Below, piece after piece: positions 1 through 8,578 of a stretch of DNA of 64,000 nucleotides. The number at the start of each line of letters is the position of its first letter. Positions within the stretch are counted from its first letter, which is position 1. A model generated the notes under the pieces. That model was not told the DNA's origin and searched no databases. It worked only from the letters and a program-made list of their open reading frames with translations. Origin of the DNA: Actinobacillus vicugnae (GTDB taxonomy: Bacteria > Pseudomonadota > Gammaproteobacteria > Enterobacterales > Pasteurellaceae); NCBI RefSeq assembly GCF_901687125.1, contig NZ_CABFJY010000022.1:62001-126000 (forward strand). Reading direction: 5' to 3'. The position numbers were made by a program, and so were the translations under genes.

Positions 1-17
1 GAATTGCTAAGTAATAG

Positions 18-52
18 AAAAAGCTCAAATCTGCAACAGATTTGAGCTTTTT
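18..52. terminator. Bidirectional intrinsic terminator
   Basis: A perfect 16-bp stem (18-33 with 37-52) with a 3-base loop. Five A residues begin the left arm and five T residues end the right arm, so it can terminate transcripts from either side. On the minus strand it lies beyond the small lipoprotein gene; on the plus strand it would end a gene left of the window. Confidence 0.8.
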
Positions 53-62
53 GTTAATAAAT

Positions 63-98
63 TCCATGTAAAAAAATAGAATTTATTTTTTACATGGA
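63..98. repeat. Inverted repeat at the 3' end of the small lipoprotein gene
   Basis: A perfect 13-bp inverted repeat (63-75 with 86-98) whose right arm covers the last codons and stop of the minus-strand lipoprotein gene. It is A/T-rich and probably protects or ends that transcript together with the stronger hairpin at 18-52. Function is inferred. Confidence 0.45.
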
Positions 99-241
99 GA
101 AACAGCTTCAATAATTGAAATACCCATAAATGTCACATTTTGACACACAGGACCTGAGCCATCATGACCACGGATACCTGAACAAGCTGTTAATGTTGCC
201 ATAACAGATACAAAAGTGAAAAATTTCATCGCTTTTTTCAT
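83..241 (-). CDS. Small lipoprotein of unknown function (52 aa)
   Basis: The start is ATG at 241, preceded by a good AAGGAGA ribosome binding site, and the stop is TAA at 83-85. The first 20 residues are a lipoprotein signal: a basic start (MKKAMK), a hydrophobic stretch, and the lipobox L-T-A-C with Cys20 as the lipidation site. The mature part is only about 33 residues, with two further Cys (in GPVCQN and SPCKK) that could form a disulfide. It is probably anchored in a membrane facing the periplasm. I do not recognise the family. It is divergent from dnaQ with about 180 bp between them. Codon use and the binding site argue for a real gene despite its size. Confidence 0.7.
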   Translation of the reverse strand: MKKAMKFFTFVSVMATLTACSGIRGHDGSGPVCQNVTFMGISIIEAVSPCKK

Positions 242-385
242 ATTTTTCTCCTTTACAAATTAAAGCAATAATTTTCTATCAAAAATGATATCTTAAAAAG
301 TAATCACTACCATAATGTATGATTTTGTAATTTTAACTCAATTTATTAAATTTTGGTATAAAAATATACTTAAATGATTAAGTTT

Positions 386-394
386 TGATAGAAT
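386..394 (+). promoter_or_regulatory. Candidate extended -10 promoter of dnaQ
   Basis: TGATAGAAT has the extended -10 form (TGn plus TAGAAT) about 30 bases before dnaQ. The same nonamer precedes clpP at 2823-2831. There is no convincing -35, as is usual for extended -10 promoters. Confidence 0.4.
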
Positions 395-423
395 TTTACG
401 AAAAAATTTATTGAAAGGAAAAT

Positions 424-1197
424 ATGGCAGAGGAAAAAATTATCCGCCAAGTTGTGTTGGATACTGAAACGACGGGGATGAGTTTTAGTGGGCCACCACA
501 AATTGGACATAATATTATTGAAATTGGTGCAGTGGAAGTCATTAACCGCCGCTTAACAGGACGCACTTTTCATGTTTATGTAAAACCGCCTCGTGAAGTT
601 GAAGAAGAAGCGATTAAGGTTCACGGCATTACCAACGAATTTTTGCAAGATAAGCCTATGTTTGCCGAAATTGCTGATGAATTTCTCGAATTTATTAAAG
701 GTGCAGAGCTTATTATTCATAATGCGCCCTTCGACGTGGCATTTATGGATCAAGAATTTTCTTATCTGGAAAATCCTCCACCGAAAACCGCTGAAATGTG
801 TAGTGTAACTGATAGTCTTGCGGTTGCTCGAAAAATGTATCCAGGTAAGCGTAATAATTTAGATGCGTTATGCGATCGCTTAGGCATTGATAACAGTAAG
901 CGTGTACTTCACGGAGCGTTGCTGGATGCGGAGATTCTTGCTGATGTTTTCTTAATGATGACAGGGGGACAACTTGCATTATTAGCCGAAGAAGAAGCAA
1001 CAACTGCTCACGAGGATACCGCTGAACTTGAATTAACTTCATTCACTAGCTTTGAAACAAGCGGTTTGATCGTATTGCAATTAAGTGAAGAAGAACAAGT
1101 AGCGCATGAAGAATACTTAAAATTGATCGATAAAAAATCAAAAGGAAACTGTATTTGGCTAAAGCCTACAGAACCAGTTTCAGATCAACTTCATTAA
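424..1197 (+). CDS. dnaQ: DNA polymerase III epsilon subunit (3'-5' proofreading exonuclease)
   Basis: Encodes the proofreading exonuclease of the replicative polymerase, which binds the alpha subunit DnaE and removes mispaired 3' ends. The DEDDh exonuclease motifs are present: Exo I with DTET (D13, E15), Exo II with HNAPFD near residue 100, and Exo III with HGALLDAEILADV near 161-173. The length of 257 aa is normal for the family, and the C-terminal third is the expected variable linker plus alpha-binding tail. AAAGGAA just before the ATG supports the start. In many Proteobacteria rnhA lies beside dnaQ; here the neighbours are tRNA-Asp genes instead. Confidence 0.97.
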   Translation: MAEEKIIRQVVLDTETTGMSFSGPPQIGHNIIEIGAVEVINRRLTGRTFHVYVKPPREVEEEAIKVHGITNEFLQDKPMFAEIADEFLEFIKGAELIIHNAPFDVAFMDQEFSYLENPPPKTAEMCSVTDSLAVARKMYPGKRNNLDALCDRLGIDNSKRVLHGALLDAEILADVFLMMTGGQLALLAEEEATTAHEDTAELELTSFTSFETSGLIVLQLSEEEQVAHEEYLKLIDKKSKGNCIWLKPTEPVSDQLH

Positions 1198-1205
1198 TTG
1201 TTTGA

Positions 1206-1234
1206 TTTATTTGATTTTAAAATAATCAAATAAA
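1206..1234 (+). terminator. Weak A/T-rich hairpin after dnaQ
   Basis: An 11-bp stem (1206-1216 with 1224-1234) starting 8 bases after the dnaQ stop. Almost all pairs are A-T and the T tract is short, so termination is plausible but probably inefficient. Confidence 0.45.
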
Positions 1235-1254
1235 TTTATTTACTAAAAAATTGT

Positions 1255-1283
1255 TTGACGGTCTAGGCTAAAATCCGTATTAT
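1255..1283 (+). promoter_or_regulatory. tRNA-Asp promoter
   Basis: TTGACG (1255-1260), a 17-base spacer and TATTAT (1278-1283), followed by a GC-rich discriminator (GCGCC) typical of stringently controlled stable-RNA promoters. The first tRNA-Asp starts at 1300. Confidence 0.8.
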
Positions 1284-1299
1284 GCGCCTTACCAGTTGC

Positions 1300-1376
1300 G
1301 GAGTGGTAGTTCAGCTGGTTAGAATACCTGCCTGTCACGCAGGGGGTCGCGGGTTCGAGTCCCGTCCATTCCGCCA
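1300..1376 (+). tRNA. tRNA-Asp (GTC), copy 1
   Basis: A 77-base cloverleaf with anticodon loop CTGTCAC (anticodon GTC), a GGTTCGAGTC T-loop and an encoded CCA. The acceptor stem GGAGTGG pairs with CCATTCC. It differs from copy 2 by a compensated T-A to C-G change at pair 5-68. Confidence 0.97.
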
Positions 1377-1425
1377 ATTAATTTTTAATTATTGAATTTA
1401 ATAGTATTATTCAATAATGCCGTGT

Positions 1426-1502
1426 GGAGCGGTAGTTCAGCTGGTTAGAATACCTGCCTGTCACGCAGGGGGTCGCGGGTTCGAGTCCCGTCCGTTCCGC
1501 CA
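1426..1502 (+). tRNA. tRNA-Asp (GTC), copy 2
   Basis: A 77-base cloverleaf identical to copy 1 except for a C-G pair at acceptor position 5-68, with an encoded CCA. It lies 49 bases after copy 1 and is probably cotranscribed. A strong terminator follows at 1513-1544. Confidence 0.97.
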
Positions 1503-1512
1503 CTTTTTATAT

Positions 1513-1544
1513 AAAAAAGCCTCTGAGAAATCGGAGGCTTTTTT
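1513..1544 (+). terminator. Intrinsic terminator of the tRNA-Asp pair
   Basis: A 14-bp stem formed by A6 plus GCCTCTGA pairing with TCGGAGGC plus T6, closed by a GAAA tetraloop (1527-1530). A strong rho-independent form. Confidence 0.9.
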
Positions 1545-1566
1545 GCATTTGGCTTTCGAGGCAATT

Positions 1567-2361
1567 ATGTCTGAATCTAAAACCTTTGCCGCTCGCTATC
1601 AATTAGCGGTGGTCATCATTACTGTTGGGCGAAGCTCTTTACTACGCGCGGTTCGCTCTATATTTGCTCAACAATTTAGTGGCAATATTCAAATTTTGAT
1701 TGGAATTGATATTGATTTATCTGGACAGCTTCCATCTTACCGCCAAATCCTTATGCAAGAGTGTCCAAGTAATATCAATATTGTGTGGCTCGATTTGGGC
1801 TATTCCACTTCTAAACGACATGGTGGTGTGCATGATTGCTATTACGGTGGCTCATTACGCTCAGCGCTTACTTTGCTTGCTGATAGTGAATTAGTCACTT
1901 ACCTAGACGATGATGATTGGTTTTTACCGCAACATATTGAAAAAATGCATTCGGTATTTTGTCAGCATCCTAATGTGTATTGGGGACATACACTTTGCTA
2001 TTATGCAGATGGTAATAGTAGCGAAATACTTTGTTTAGATGAGTTAGAGAGCGTTGGTGTTGGTAAAGGCATTTTTAAGGAAAAGTTTGGTGGCTTTGTA
2101 CGCCCATCAGGTTTAACGCTAAATAAGCTCAAAACACTTGCTTATCTACATTGCTGGTCTGAATCCTTTGTACAAGGAGACGGTGAAGATCGCATTTTGT
2201 TTGATAAATTAAAAGATCTATATCATTTTTCGTTAGCAGAAGGCACGGTTTGTTGCGCATTAGATCCCAAAGATGCAGGGCATGCAATGCGTCTTGATTT
2301 TATCAAACAAAAAATAGGGCGAGATATTATGCTACAAGAAAAGCAAGGCTCAACCCGTTAA
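1567..2361 (+). CDS. Family 2 glycosyltransferase-like protein (GT-A fold)
   Basis: The protein of about 264 aa starts with a nucleotide-binding strand (AVVIITVGR), followed by a predicted alpha/beta GT-A fold and an acidic metal/sugar-nucleotide motif, YLDDDDWF, near residue 112. This is typical of glycosyltransferase family 2, which adds sugars to lipopolysaccharide, capsule or glycoprotein; the donor and acceptor cannot be read from sequence. I chose ATG 1567. The frame stays open further upstream, but that part runs through tRNA-Asp. The gene starts only 22 bases after the tRNA terminator with a weak GAGG binding site, so it may depend on read-through. No other glycosylation genes are adjacent. 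Confidence 0.75.
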   Translation: MSESKTFAARYQLAVVIITVGRSSLLRAVRSIFAQQFSGNIQILIGIDIDLSGQLPSYRQILMQECPSNINIVWLDLGYSTSKRHGGVHDCYYGGSLRSALTLLADSELVTYLDDDDWFLPQHIEKMHSVFCQHPNVYWGHTLCYYADGNSSEILCLDELESVGVGKGIFKEKFGGFVRPSGLTLNKLKTLAYLHCWSESFVQGDGEDRILFDKLKDLYHFSLAEGTVCCALDPKDAGHAMRLDFIKQKIGRDIMLQEKQGSTR

Positions 2362-2363
2362 GG

Positions 2364-2744
2364 TTAAGCCGTAAGAATAAGTTGATTAATTTGCATTAAT
2401 CCATTTAAACGTGTGCTGGTGAGATGTTGTGAAATTTTTAATTGTTCGAAAATTTTAGACAAATTGAGTGTTGCAAGTTGGCTATCATTCGCTTCGTTTA
2501 ATAGCGTAACTACAATAAATAAAATCCCCTGCATCAAACGCGCATCGCTATAGGCTTGCACTTGGCGTGGATAGGCTTGAAACTTAAACCATAAACGACT
2601 TTCACAACCGTGAATTTCAGGCAACTCAGCAAGCTCTTGTTCACTTGGCTTAGCTAGCTGACGACTTAATTGAATTAACAAGCGGTATCTTTCTTGCCAA
2701 GATTTGCAAATGTCGAATTTTTGATAAATATCGGATAATGTCAT
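2364..2744 (-). CDS. SufE/CsdE-family sulfur acceptor protein
   Basis: 126 aa from ATG 2744. SufE-family proteins take persulfide sulfur from a cysteine desulfurase (SufS or CsdA) and pass it on for Fe-S cluster or other sulfur chemistry. The active-site motif HGCESRLW is present, with Cys near residue 50, matching the family's G-C-x-S-x-x-W. The start at 2744 is preferred over an upstream ATG at 2774 because the GAAAGAA element sits just before it and the family begins near this point. No desulfurase gene is adjacent. The gene converges with the glycosyltransferase, with 2 bases between the stops. Whether it is the SufE or CsdE orthologue is not resolved. Confidence 0.85.
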   Translation of the reverse strand: MTLSDIYQKFDICKSWQERYRLLIQLSRQLAKPSEQELAELPEIHGCESRLWFKFQAYPRQVQAYSDARLMQGILFIVVTLLNEANDSQLATLNLSKIFEQLKISQHLTSTRLNGLMQINQLILTA

Positions 2745-2822
2745 ATTTCTTTCGATTTCCTTTAAAATTTGCAAAAGATTGTAACAATCTGACCGCTTGT
2801 TGTTAATGATTTTATTAAAGTT

Positions 2823-2831
2823 TGATAGAAT
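2823..2831 (+). promoter_or_regulatory. Candidate extended -10 promoter of clpP
   Basis: The same TGATAGAAT nonamer as upstream of dnaQ, 38 bases before the clpP ATG. An uptake-signal core (ACCGCTTGT) lies just upstream, near 2792. Confidence 0.4.
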
Positions 2832-2868
2832 TGCCCGTATTTCTCAGATTTTGGATAAGGAACCTAAA

Positions 2869-3459
2869 ATGGCAGTAATCCCAATGGTGGTTGAACAAAC
2901 CTCAAAAGGCGAAAGATCATACGATATTTATTCACGTTTACTTAAAGAACGTATCATTTTTTTAAACGGTGAAGTTGAAGACCATATGGCAAACTTGATC
3001 GTGGCACAGCTTCTATTCTTAGAATCAGAAGATCCTGAAAAAGATATTTATTTATATATTAACTCACCAGGTGGTGTGGTGACTGCGGGTTTAGCAATTT
3101 ATGACACAATGAATTTTATCAAACCTGATGTTGCAACGCTTTGTACAGGACAAGCTTGCTCAATGGGCGCATTTTTACTTTCTGGTGGTGCGAAAGGTAA
3201 ACGTTTTGCGTTGCCTCATGCTCGAGTGATGATTCACCAACCTTTGGGGGGCGCGAGAGGACAAGCAACCGATATTCAAATTCAAGCACAAGAAATTTTA
3301 AAATTAAAAGAAACGCTGACGAGAAGAATGGCAGAACATAGCGGTCAGCCTTTCGAAAAAGTGGCAGCAGATACAGAACGCGACAATTTTATGTCAGCAT
3401 TTGAAGCGGCTGAATATGGTTTAATTGATAAAGTTTTAACGCACAGAGATACTAAATAA
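2869..3459 (+). CDS. clpP: ATP-dependent Clp protease proteolytic subunit
   Basis: The serine peptidase that forms the tetradecameric ClpP barrel and degrades substrates unfolded by ClpX or ClpA. The catalytic Ser (in GQACSMGAF, near residue 97), His (in [11 protein letters not shown], near 122) and Asp (in TERDNFMSA, near 171) are all present. The start at 2869 ([10 protein letters not shown]) has an AAGGA binding site. The 24 codons open upstream lack family similarity. Length is 196 aa. It is translationally coupled to clpX, whose ATG overlaps the clpP stop by one base (TAATG). Confidence 0.97.
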   Translation: MAVIPMVVEQTSKGERSYDIYSRLLKERIIFLNGEVEDHMANLIVAQLLFLESEDPEKDIYLYINSPGGVVTAGLAIYDTMNFIKPDVATLCTGQACSMGAFLLSGGAKGKRFALPHARVMIHQPLGGARGQATDIQIQAQEILKLKETLTRRMAEHSGQPFEKVAADTERDNFMSAFEAAEYGLIDKVLTHRDTK

Positions 3460-4718
3460 TGGCAAATTTTGAAAAAGAGCCGCATTGTAGTTTTTGTGGC
3501 AAAAGACGTACTGAAGTTGATCAGCTTGTAGAAGGAACCGAAGGCTATATTTGTAACGAATGTATTGAAGAATCTTATGCGTTACTCAATGGTGAAGAAG
3601 AACCGTTAATTGATGAAGCGCAAGATGAAGAGAAATTCTTTGAAAATGTGCCAACGCCACACGAAATCCATGCACATTTAGATGAGTATGTAATCGGTCA
3701 AGCACATGCGAAAAAAGTGTTATCTGTAGCGGTTTATAACCATTATAAACGTTTACGTAATGCGCTTTCGGGGCATAAAGAAACCAATGGTGTAGAGCTG
3801 GGTAAAAGTAATATTTTATTAATTGGTCCAACGGGAAGTGGTAAAACTTTATTAGCAGAAACTTTGGCTCGTCGTTTAAATGTACCTTTTGCAGTAGCAG
3901 ATGCGACTACTCTTACTCAAGCAGGTTATGTGGGGGAAGATGTAGAAAACGTGATTCAAAAATTACTGATGAAATGTGATTTTGATGCAGAGCAAGCAGA
4001 GCGTGGTATCGTATTTATTGATGAAATTGACAAAATTACCCGTAAATCAGAAAGCCCATCGATTACTCGTGATGTTTCTGGCGAAGGCGTGCAGCAGGCT
4101 TTACTAAAATTGGTGGAAGGCACGGTGGCAAATATTAACCCACAAGGTAGCCGCAAACATCCGAAAGGTGAAACCATTCCAGTGGATACGTCTAAAATTT
4201 TGTTTATTTGCGGCGGTGCTTTTGCTGGTTTAGATAAAATTGTGGAAGCTCGCACGAATAAACAAGGCGGAATAGGGTTTGGCGCTGAGCTGAAAAAAGA
4301 TAAAGAACGTGAAGACTTAACTGAATTATTCAAACAAGTTGAGCCAGAAGACTTAGTGAAGTTTGGTTTGATTCCAGAGCTTATCGGACGTTTACCTGTG
4401 GTTACGCCATTGCAAGAACTTGATGAAGAAGCGCTGATTCAGATCTTAACCGAACCGAAAAATGCGATTATCAAGCAATATCAAGCATTATTCCAAATGG
4501 AAGGGGTAGAGTTGAAGTTTACCAAAGATGCGTTAATTGCAATTGCGCAGAAATCTATTTCTCGCAAAACGGGCGCCCGAGGTTTACGTTCAATTGTGGA
4601 AAATCTATTGTTGGATACAATGTACAATTTACCAACGCTTACGGCAGAAAAAAATGTGAAAAAAGTAACGATTGGTAAAGGTTGTGTGGAAAACGGCGAT
4701 AAGCCAAAAGTGGAATAA
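3459..4718 (+). CDS. clpX: ATP-dependent Clp protease ATPase subunit ClpX
   Basis: The AAA+ unfoldase that recognises tagged substrates (for example ssrA-tagged proteins) and feeds them to ClpP. The N-terminal C4 zinc finger (C10, C13, C32, C35) is intact, as are Walker A GPTGSGKT near residue 124, Walker B VFIDEID near 184, and the conserved GARGLRSI sensor-2 region near the C-terminus. 419 aa is a normal length. It forms an operon with clpP and ends at a strong hairpin at 4725-4763. Neither tig nor lon, the common neighbours, is present. Confidence 0.98.
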   Translation: MANFEKEPHCSFCGKRRTEVDQLVEGTEGYICNECIEESYALLNGEEEPLIDEAQDEEKFFENVPTPHEIHAHLDEYVIGQAHAKKVLSVAVYNHYKRLRNALSGHKETNGVELGKSNILLIGPTGSGKTLLAETLARRLNVPFAVADATTLTQAGYVGEDVENVIQKLLMKCDFDAEQAERGIVFIDEIDKITRKSESPSITRDVSGEGVQQALLKLVEGTVANINPQGSRKHPKGETIPVDTSKILFICGGAFAGLDKIVEARTNKQGGIGFGAELKKDKEREDLTELFKQVEPEDLVKFGLIPELIGRLPVVTPLQELDEEALIQILTEPKNAIIKQYQALFQMEGVELKFTKDALIAIAQKSISRKTGARGLRSIVENLLLDTMYNLPTLTAEKNVKKVTIGKGCVENGDKPKVE

Positions 4719-4724
4719 TACGAT

Positions 4725-4763
4725 AAATGAACAATGAAATACTTTTCATTGTTCATTTCTTTT
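4725..4763 (+). terminator. clpPX terminator
   Basis: A perfect 15-bp stem (4725-4739 with 4744-4758) with a TACT loop, followed by CTTTT. It lies 7 bases after the clpX stop. Confidence 0.85.
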
Positions 4764-4774
4764 GAGAGGAAGCT

Positions 4775-5406
4775 ATGGAGCCTAAGTTTACCATTACAGC
4801 TGTAATGGTAAATTATGTGGTCGAAATTTCGGCTATATCTACACGTTTATCGTTTGAAAAGCGAGTGCTTGCGCCTCCCAAGAGATTCACGAAGTCGAAA
4901 ATGCTTATCAAGCCTATGAAATTGCGTTCTCGTTAGAGCCATTTAATTGTAAAGATTTGCTTAAATCTCACCGCTTGCTAATAGAAGGCTTGGTTAAAGA
5001 CGCAGGTAAATTTCGTAGTAAAGATGTAGCGGTTTATCGTGGTGATAAAATTGTTCATGTTGGCGCAAGGGCAGAGTTTGTACCCAAATTCGTCAAAGAG
5101 CTTTTTAACTGGGCGAAACAGAGTTAAATTCCTGCTCTGATTTTAAGTTGTATCGTTCATTTTGAGCTGGAAATTATTCATTCTTTTTCAGGCGGAAATA
5201 GGCGTATTGGGCGGTTGTGGCAAAGCCTGATATTAAGTAAATGGAATCCGATTTTTGAAAGGATCCTAATTGAAACCGTGATTTATCAGTATCATATACT
5301 GAATTTGAGTTCTGCTAGCGTGCGACGTTATTTAGTTAAATTTGTAGAGCTCAATTTGCTTCAAGCACAAGGCGAACGAAAAAATAGAACCTATTTTATT
5401 GAGTAA
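4775..5406 (+). pseudogene. Fic-family AMP-transferase pseudogene
   Basis: Remains of a Fic-domain protein with a winged-helix tail. ATG 4775 has a GAGAGGA binding site and starts MEPKFTITAVMVNYVVEISA, a typical Fic N-terminus. About 35-40 residues then appear to be missing, by comparison with my memory of the family. Next comes a loss of one G near 4880 (CCCAAGAG in place of CCCAAGGAG). From 4882 a second frame runs EIHEVENAYQAYEIAFSLEP to a TAA at 5125-5127, and the same frame continues to 5406. The catalytic loop, normally HPFxxGNGR, reads HSFSGGNRR, so the His survives but Pro and one Gly are lost. A further internal deletion joins YQY to the winged-helix part (LNLSSASVRRYL). The gene is dead, not a short functional one. 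lpxK follows 6 bases later. Confidence 0.85.
4787..4812. repeat. 26-bp perfect palindrome inside the Fic relic
   Basis: The two 13-base arms meet at 4799/4800 (centre TTACAG|CTGTAA). It overlaps codons 5-13 of the relic. It may be an operator, a mutational product of template switching, or chance. Confidence 0.6.
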
Positions 5407-5412
5407 AAAATA

Positions 5413-6417
5413 ATGAAACTTTGGCAATCTACATCTTTTATCACTTGGCTACTTGCGCCGTTTTCTTTATTGTTTTGGCTTGTGAGTCAAATTCGCCTAT
5501 TTTTGTTTCGCAAAAAAATCTTAAAATCCTACCGCTCGCCTATACCCGTTTTAGTGGTGGGTAATATTTCTGTAGGCGGAAATGGTAAGACGCCTGTAGT
5601 GGTTTGGTTGGTTGAACAATTACAGCAACGAGGAGTTAAAGTCGGCGTGGTCTCTCGAGGTTATGGCGCGAAAACTAAACAATTTCCGCAGTTAGTGACC
5701 AAACAGAGTTCGGCAGAAATGGTGGGCGATGAACCTATGTTAATTGTGCAACGAACGGGCGTACCACTGGCAATTTCACCTAATCGCCAACAAAGTATCG
5801 AATTGCTATTAAGTCAATTTGAACTGGATTTAATTATTACCGATGATGGCTTGCAACATTATGCATTGCAGCGAGATATTGAATGGGTTGTAGTGGATGG
5901 CGAACGCCGTTTTGGTAATGGTTTTGTGTTACCCGCAGGCGGTTTACGTGAATTACCTAGCCGCCTAAAACAAGTACAAGTGGTAATTTGCAACGGTGGT
6001 ACACCGCAAGTAGATGAGCATTTAATGCAGCTTGAACCAAAAGTCGCGGTGAATTTACACTCGGGCGAATCTGTGCCAATCAGTGATTTTATCGGCAAAC
6101 ATTGTATAGCAATGGCAGGGATCGGGCATCCACCCCGTTTTTTCACGATGTTAGAAAAACTCGGCATTCATTTGGTACGAACACAAGGCTTTGCCGATCA
6201 TCAAGACTTTAACGCGCAACAATTATTAGCGTTAACTGATGGGCAGCAGCCATTATTGATGACCGAAAAAGATGCGGTAAAATGCCAAGCATTTGCGCAA
6301 GAAAATTGGTGGTATGTGCCTGTTTCTGCAAAATTTTCAGAAAAATCGACCGCTTGTTTACTTGAACCTATTTTTAAATTTTTAGGAAAAGAATATGAAC
6401 GAAAAACTTCTCAATAA
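5413..6417 (+). CDS. lpxK: Tetraacyldisaccharide 4'-kinase
   Basis: Phosphorylates the 4' position of the lipid A disaccharide, the sixth step of lipid A synthesis at the inner membrane. It has an N-terminal hydrophobic anchor (residues about 10-30), then the P-loop [14 protein letters not shown] near residue 57 and the conserved [12 protein letters not shown] near 146-157. 334 aa is normal. The 3' end carries an uptake-signal core and overlaps the start of ycaR by 23 bases, so translation is coupled. msbA, the usual upstream partner, is absent; the Fic relic occupies that place. Confidence 0.95.
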   Translation: MKLWQSTSFITWLLAPFSLLFWLVSQIRLFLFRKKILKSYRSPIPVLVVGNISVGGNGKTPVVVWLVEQLQQRGVKVGVVSRGYGAKTKQFPQLVTKQSSAEMVGDEPMLIVQRTGVPLAISPNRQQSIELLLSQFELDLIITDDGLQHYALQRDIEWVVVDGERRFGNGFVLPAGGLRELPSRLKQVQVVICNGGTPQVDEHLMQLEPKVAVNLHSGESVPISDFIGKHCIAMAGIGHPPRFFTMLEKLGIHLVRTQGFADHQDFNAQQLLALTDGQQPLLMTEKDAVKCQAFAQENWWYVPVSAKFSEKSTACLLEPIFKFLGKEYERKTSQ

Positions 6418-6562
6418 TCTCGTTTGCCCAGTCACAAACACTCAGCTTGAATGGGATAAACAACAAAATCGCTTGGTTAGCCGTGAGGCAAAATTAGCCT
6501 ATCCAATTCAAAATGGTATTCCTGTGCTACTTCCAGAAACGGGTGAAAAACTAGAAGACTAA
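6395..6562 (+). CDS. ycaR: Trm112-family protein YcaR (UPF0434)
   Basis: 55 aa beginning [20 protein letters not shown], the YcaR signature. Family members often have a four-Cys zinc motif; here only Cys11 is visible, as in many gamma-proteobacterial YcaR proteins. The ATG has an AGGAAAAG binding site inside lpxK. The gene order lpxK-ycaR is conserved; kdsB, which often follows, is missing here. The biochemical role is unproven, though homology to Trm112 suggests an adaptor for methyltransferases. Confidence 0.9.
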   Translation: MNEKLLNNLVCPVTNTQLEWDKQQNRLVSREAKLAYPIQNGIPVLLPETGEKLED

Positions 6563-6644
6563 TTGCAAAATAATAAGTGGTTAATTTTCCCCAAGATTTT
6601 GCAAAAAATTCGGAAAATTTGACCGCTTGTCTACGCCTAAAAAG

Positions 6645-6676
6645 CAAAACGCTAAGCCGAATGACTTAGCGTTTTG
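6645..6676. terminator. Bidirectional terminator between ycaR and tRNA-Ala
   Basis: A 12-bp stem (6645-6656 with 6665-6676) with an 8-base loop. The minus strand continues with CTTTTT and the plus strand with TTTTG, so it serves both the convergent tRNA-Ala and lpxK-ycaR. Confidence 0.8.
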
Positions 6677-6683
6677 TTGAATT

Positions 6684-6760
<77 letters not shown>

Positions 6761-6808
6761 AAAAGTAGCAACATAATAAATGTCACCACTATGACTGTCA
6801 ATAGAAAA

Positions 6809-8248
6809 TTAAGCCTGTGCTTGAATAAACTCAATCGCTTTTTGGATGCGGGCTAATGTACGCTCACGTCCAACTAATTTGGCTGTAATATCCATTGATG
6901 GTGATTGGCTAGAACCAGTTACCGCAAGACGGAATGGCATGCCTACTTTACCCATACCGATTTCTAAATCCGCCGCAGTTGCATTCATTGCATCGTGGAT
7001 TGCTTCTACGTTCCAATCAGTTAAAGCAGTTAGTTTTTCCAATAATTTTGCAAGTGGAGCAATGGCTTCTGCTTTGAAGTTTTTCGCTACAGCTTTTTCG
7101 TCATAGTTATCAAATTCTTGATAGAAATAACGACTTGCAGCTGCTAATTCTTTTAAGGTTTTTGCACGTTCGCTTAATACAGGAATAATTTCTGTTAAAG
7201 CAGGGCCATTCGCTGTATTAATCCCTTGGTCATTTATATGCCATGTTAAATATTTTGCAACGTGTTCTGCTGGTAAGCTACGCATGTAGTGTTGGTTTAA
7301 CCATTGTAATTTATCTGTGTTAAATGCACTTGCTGATTTACTCACTGAGTGAATATCGAATAATTCGATCATTTCTTCGCGGCTGAAAATTTCTTGGTCG
7401 CCATGTCCCCAACCTAAACGTACTAAATAGTTTACTAATGCTTCTGGTAAATAGCCGTCATCACGATATTGCATTACGCTCACTGCACCGTGGCGTTTTG
7501 ATAATTTCTGACCATCATCGCCGTTGATCATTGATACATGTGCATAAGTTGGGATTGGAGCTCCTAATGCTTTTAAAATATTGATTTGGCGAGGGGTATT
7601 ATTGATATGGTCTTCACCACGTACAACGTGTGTAATACCCATATCCCAATCGTCCACGACTACACAGAAGTTATAAGTTGGTGAACCGTCTGTGCGACGA
7701 ATAATTAAATCGTCTAATTCGCTATTACTGATTTCAATACGACCACGCACCGCATCATCAAATACTACAGAGCCTTCTTGTGGGTTTTTAAAGCGCACAA
7801 CATGTGGTTCATCTACTGAATGTTCGTGATTACCTAAGCAATGACGGTCGTAGCGTGGTTTTTCTTTATTTGCTTCTTGTTCGTTACGTAAGTTTTCTAA
7901 ACGCTCTTTTGAGCAGTAGCAACGATAGGCTAAACCTTGCTCGATCATTTGATCGATAACTTGGTTATAACGATCAAAACGCTTGGTTTGATAGTATGGA
8001 CCGTGTTCCCACGCGAGATTTAACCATTCCATACCTTCAATAATTGCAGCGGTCGCTTCAGGAGTTGAGCGCTCTAAATCGGTATCTTCGATACGTAATA
8101 CAAATTCACCGTTAAAGTGTTTTGCATATAACCAAGAATAAAGCGCAGTACGTGCACCACCAACGTGTAAATAGCCTGTTGGGCTAGGCGCAAAACGGGT
8201 ACGCACTTTTACATTTGGATCTAAAGGGAAAAGAGTTTCGATATTCAT
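6809..8248 (-). CDS. gltX: Glutamyl-tRNA synthetase
   Basis: Charges tRNA-Glu. A class I synthetase with the HIGH-type motif in [16 protein letters not shown] near residues 16-31 and the KMSKS-type motif KLSKRHG near 236. The start at 8248 ([19 protein letters not shown]) matches the family; a further ATG 16 codons upstream lacks similarity. Length 479 aa. It may be cotranscribed with the tRNA-Ala that follows at 6759. Confidence 0.97.
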   Translation of the reverse strand: MNIETLFPLDPNVKVRTRFAPSPTGYLHVGGARTALYSWLYAKHFNGEFVLRIEDTDLERSTPEATAAIIEGMEWLNLAWEHGPYYQTKRFDRYNQVIDQMIEQGLAYRCYCSKERLENLRNEQEANKEKPRYDRHCLGNHEHSVDEPHVVRFKNPQEGSVVFDDAVRGRIEISNSELDDLIIRRTDGSPTYNFCVVVDDWDMGITHVVRGEDHINNTPRQINILKALGAPIPTYAHVSMINGDDGQKLSKRHGAVSVMQYRDDGYLPEALVNYLVRLGWGHGDQEIFSREEMIELFDIHSVSKSASAFNTDKLQWLNQHYMRSLPAEHVAKYLTWHINDQGINTANGPALTEIIPVLSERAKTLKELAAASRYFYQEFDNYDEKAVAKNFKAEAIAPLAKLLEKLTALTDWNVEAIHDAMNATAADLEIGMGKVGMPFRLAVTGSSQSPSMDITAKLVGRERTLARIQKAIEFIQAQA

Positions 8249-8408
8249 TCTGATAAGCCTATAAAGTGATTTGCCGAGAACGGCTTTTTTAAACAAAAGA
8301 TTTGTCTATTCTACTACGGTTAATCTAGCGGTTGTAGGTTAAAAACGTAAAAAATGAGGGTTTTGGACGAAAAATTCAACAAACAAGCCAAAATATCAAA
8401 AAAAGGGT

Positions 8409-8436
8409 TTGACGATAAATGAAAAATCTCTATAAT
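8409..8436 (+). promoter_or_regulatory. tRNA-Val promoter
   Basis: TTGACG (8409-8414), a 16-base spacer and a consensus TATAAT (8431-8436), with tRNA-Val beginning 16 bases later. Confidence 0.8.
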
Positions 8437-8451
8437 GCCACTCCACAACAC

Positions 8452-8527
8452 GGGCGATTAGCTCAGTTGGGAGAGCACCTCCCTTACAAGGAGGGGGTCA
8501 CTGGTTCGAGACCGGTATCGCCCACCA
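8452..8527 (+). tRNA. tRNA-Val (TAC), copy 1
   Basis: A 76-base cloverleaf: acceptor GGGCGAT/ATCGCCC, anticodon loop CTTACAA (anticodon TAC), T-loop GGTTCGAGACC, encoded CCA. Identical to copy 2. Confidence 0.97.
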
Positions 8528-8578
8528 CTTTAGATTTTCATCATAAACTTCAAGCTATAGCAAAATGCTATATCATGA

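Noticed and set aside
1417-1566. Open frame extending the glycosyltransferase upstream through tRNA-Asp
   Set aside because: It translates the tRNA and its terminator; the credible start is ATG 1567.
5215-5406. Short gene MWQSLILSKWNP
   Set aside because: It is the 3' piece of the broken Fic gene, with no start signal of its own.
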